DNA of 64,000 nt from NCBI GenBank assembly GCA_963664675.2, contig CAXXLB010000020.1:62001-126000 (forward strand), in the 5' to 3' direction. The notes below the pieces were generated by a model. The model did not search any database, was not told where the DNA came from, and was given only the letters and a program-made list of their open reading frames with translations. This document shows, in pieces, positions 63,677 to 64,000 of the stretch. Every line of letters starts with the position of its first letter. The stretch's first letter is position 1. This DNA is from JASGMR01 sp963664675. GTDB lineage: Bacteria > Thermotogota > Thermotogae > Petrotogales > Kosmotogaceae. Both the position numbers and the translations under genes were made by a program.

Positions 63677-64000
63677 TTATATATTTTCCCTCTCTGACTC
63701 GGGAATTATCTTATTTACCGTGTCGTCATTTTTAAAAAGGTTCCCCAAATTTTCCAATTCATTTTGAACAACGAATGTGGGATTTCCGGATAATATTCCC
63801 GAAATATTTCTGAAAGGTTTACCGATATGCATTCCTTCACCATCTATCGAAAATTCCCGTATTTCTTTATCATGCATAGATCCTCTCATTTTAAGAACAG
63901 TCAGTCCCCTCCTCATCTCGCCATATGCTTCAACATAACGAAGAAGAATAATGGAATCGGTGATTGTAGAAATATGAGTTTCGGTGATTGATGTGCCTCC
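63677..64000 (-). CDS. KaiC-like RecA-family ATPase, partial (N-terminus beyond window end)
   Basis: The last 107 codons of a KaiC-type protein. The frame enters at the window edge with GGTSITETHISTITDSIILLRYVEAYGEM and continues RRGLTVLKMRGSMHDKEIREF, SIDGEGMHIGKPF. These segments match the C-terminal CII lobe of KaiC, including the KMRGS-HDK-IREF block and the terminal GMHIGKPF. KaiC is a RecA-like ATPase/autokinase; outside cyanobacteria it acts in stress or kinase signalling without KaiA. The C-terminus after GMHIGKPF is about 45 residues and acidic. It is the first visible gene of the signalling operon, 68 nt before the c-di-GMP enzyme gene. Confidence 0.88.
   Translation of the reverse strand, partial: GGTSITETHISTITDSIILLRYVEAYGEMRRGLTVLKMRGSMHDKEIREFSIDGEGMHIGKPFRNISGILSGNPTFVVQNELENLGNLFKNDDTVNKIIPESERENI

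Overview
This 64 kb window comes from an AT-rich bacterial chromosome. Arg is written mostly AGA/AGG, genes are tightly packed, and many start at GTG or TTG behind strong GGAGG-type ribosome binding sites. Several alpha-glucoside ABC import operons, a GH65 phosphorylase with beta-phosphoglucomutase, and a fused acyl-CoA dehydratase activase suggest an anaerobic sugar fermenter. Thermotogota is my best guess and a low-GC Firmicute the alternative; no rRNA or marker gene settles it. I saw no tRNA, rRNA, CRISPR array, prophage or complete insertion sequence.

Layout. (1) 1-4.7 kb: beta-phosphoglucomutase (cut by the window edge) and nadE on the minus strand, divergent from an oligo-1,6-glucosidase; then an unrecognised alpha-helical protein. 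(2) 5-10 kb: small resistance-like units. These are a TetR-controlled membrane-anchored methyltransferase, an MFS exporter behind a leader-peptide attenuator, a VOC protein, a small membrane protein, and a second TetR with a truncated flavodoxin/ferredoxin remnant. (3) 10.4-20.3 kb, minus strand: a catabolic operon of frameshifted SorC-type regulator, RbsB/A/C/C-type importer, FGGY kinase, 2-hydroxyacid dehydrogenase, class II aldolase and iron alcohol dehydrogenase. (4) 20.7-33.2 kb, minus strand: an export island with one three-gene ABC-2 transporter, five fused ABC exporter half-subunits in overlapping genes, two coupled tiny ORFs and an MFS protein. (5) 33.6-38.9 kb, plus strand: a LacI-regulated maltodextrin-type importer with a short GH13 enzyme. 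(6) 39.2-43.7 kb: Fur-family regulator and a 1333-residue dehydratase activase. (7) 44.3-51.7 kb, minus strand: a disaccharide phosphorolysis operon of GH65 phosphorylase, LacI, importer and beta-phosphoglucomutase. (8) 52 kb: an AlkD-like DNA glycosylase gene split by a -1 frameshift at a classical slippery heptamer. (9) 52.8-64 kb, minus strand: a signalling operon of KaiC-like ATPase (partial), REC-PAS-GGDEF-HD-GYP protein, giant multi-HAMP hybrid kinase, CheR, CheB, REC-PAS kinase and a single-domain response regulator.

How it works together. Operons 5 and 7 import alpha-glucosides. Operon 7 then splits disaccharides phosphorolytically to glucose plus beta-glucose-1-P and isomerises the latter to glucose-6-P; operon 5 and the gene at 1.8 kb hydrolyse. 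Import operons 3 and 7 carry a hairpin just after the binding-protein gene, and in operon 5 the hairpin lies inside the first codons of the permease. This probably keeps binding protein in excess over membrane subunits. The most interesting items are the dual attenuator before the MFS gene (6.6-6.8 kb), the KaiC/c-di-GMP/multi-HAMP/CheRB cluster, the multi-ABC export island with its copied nucleotide-binding domain, and the slippery-site frameshift in the AlkD-like gene.
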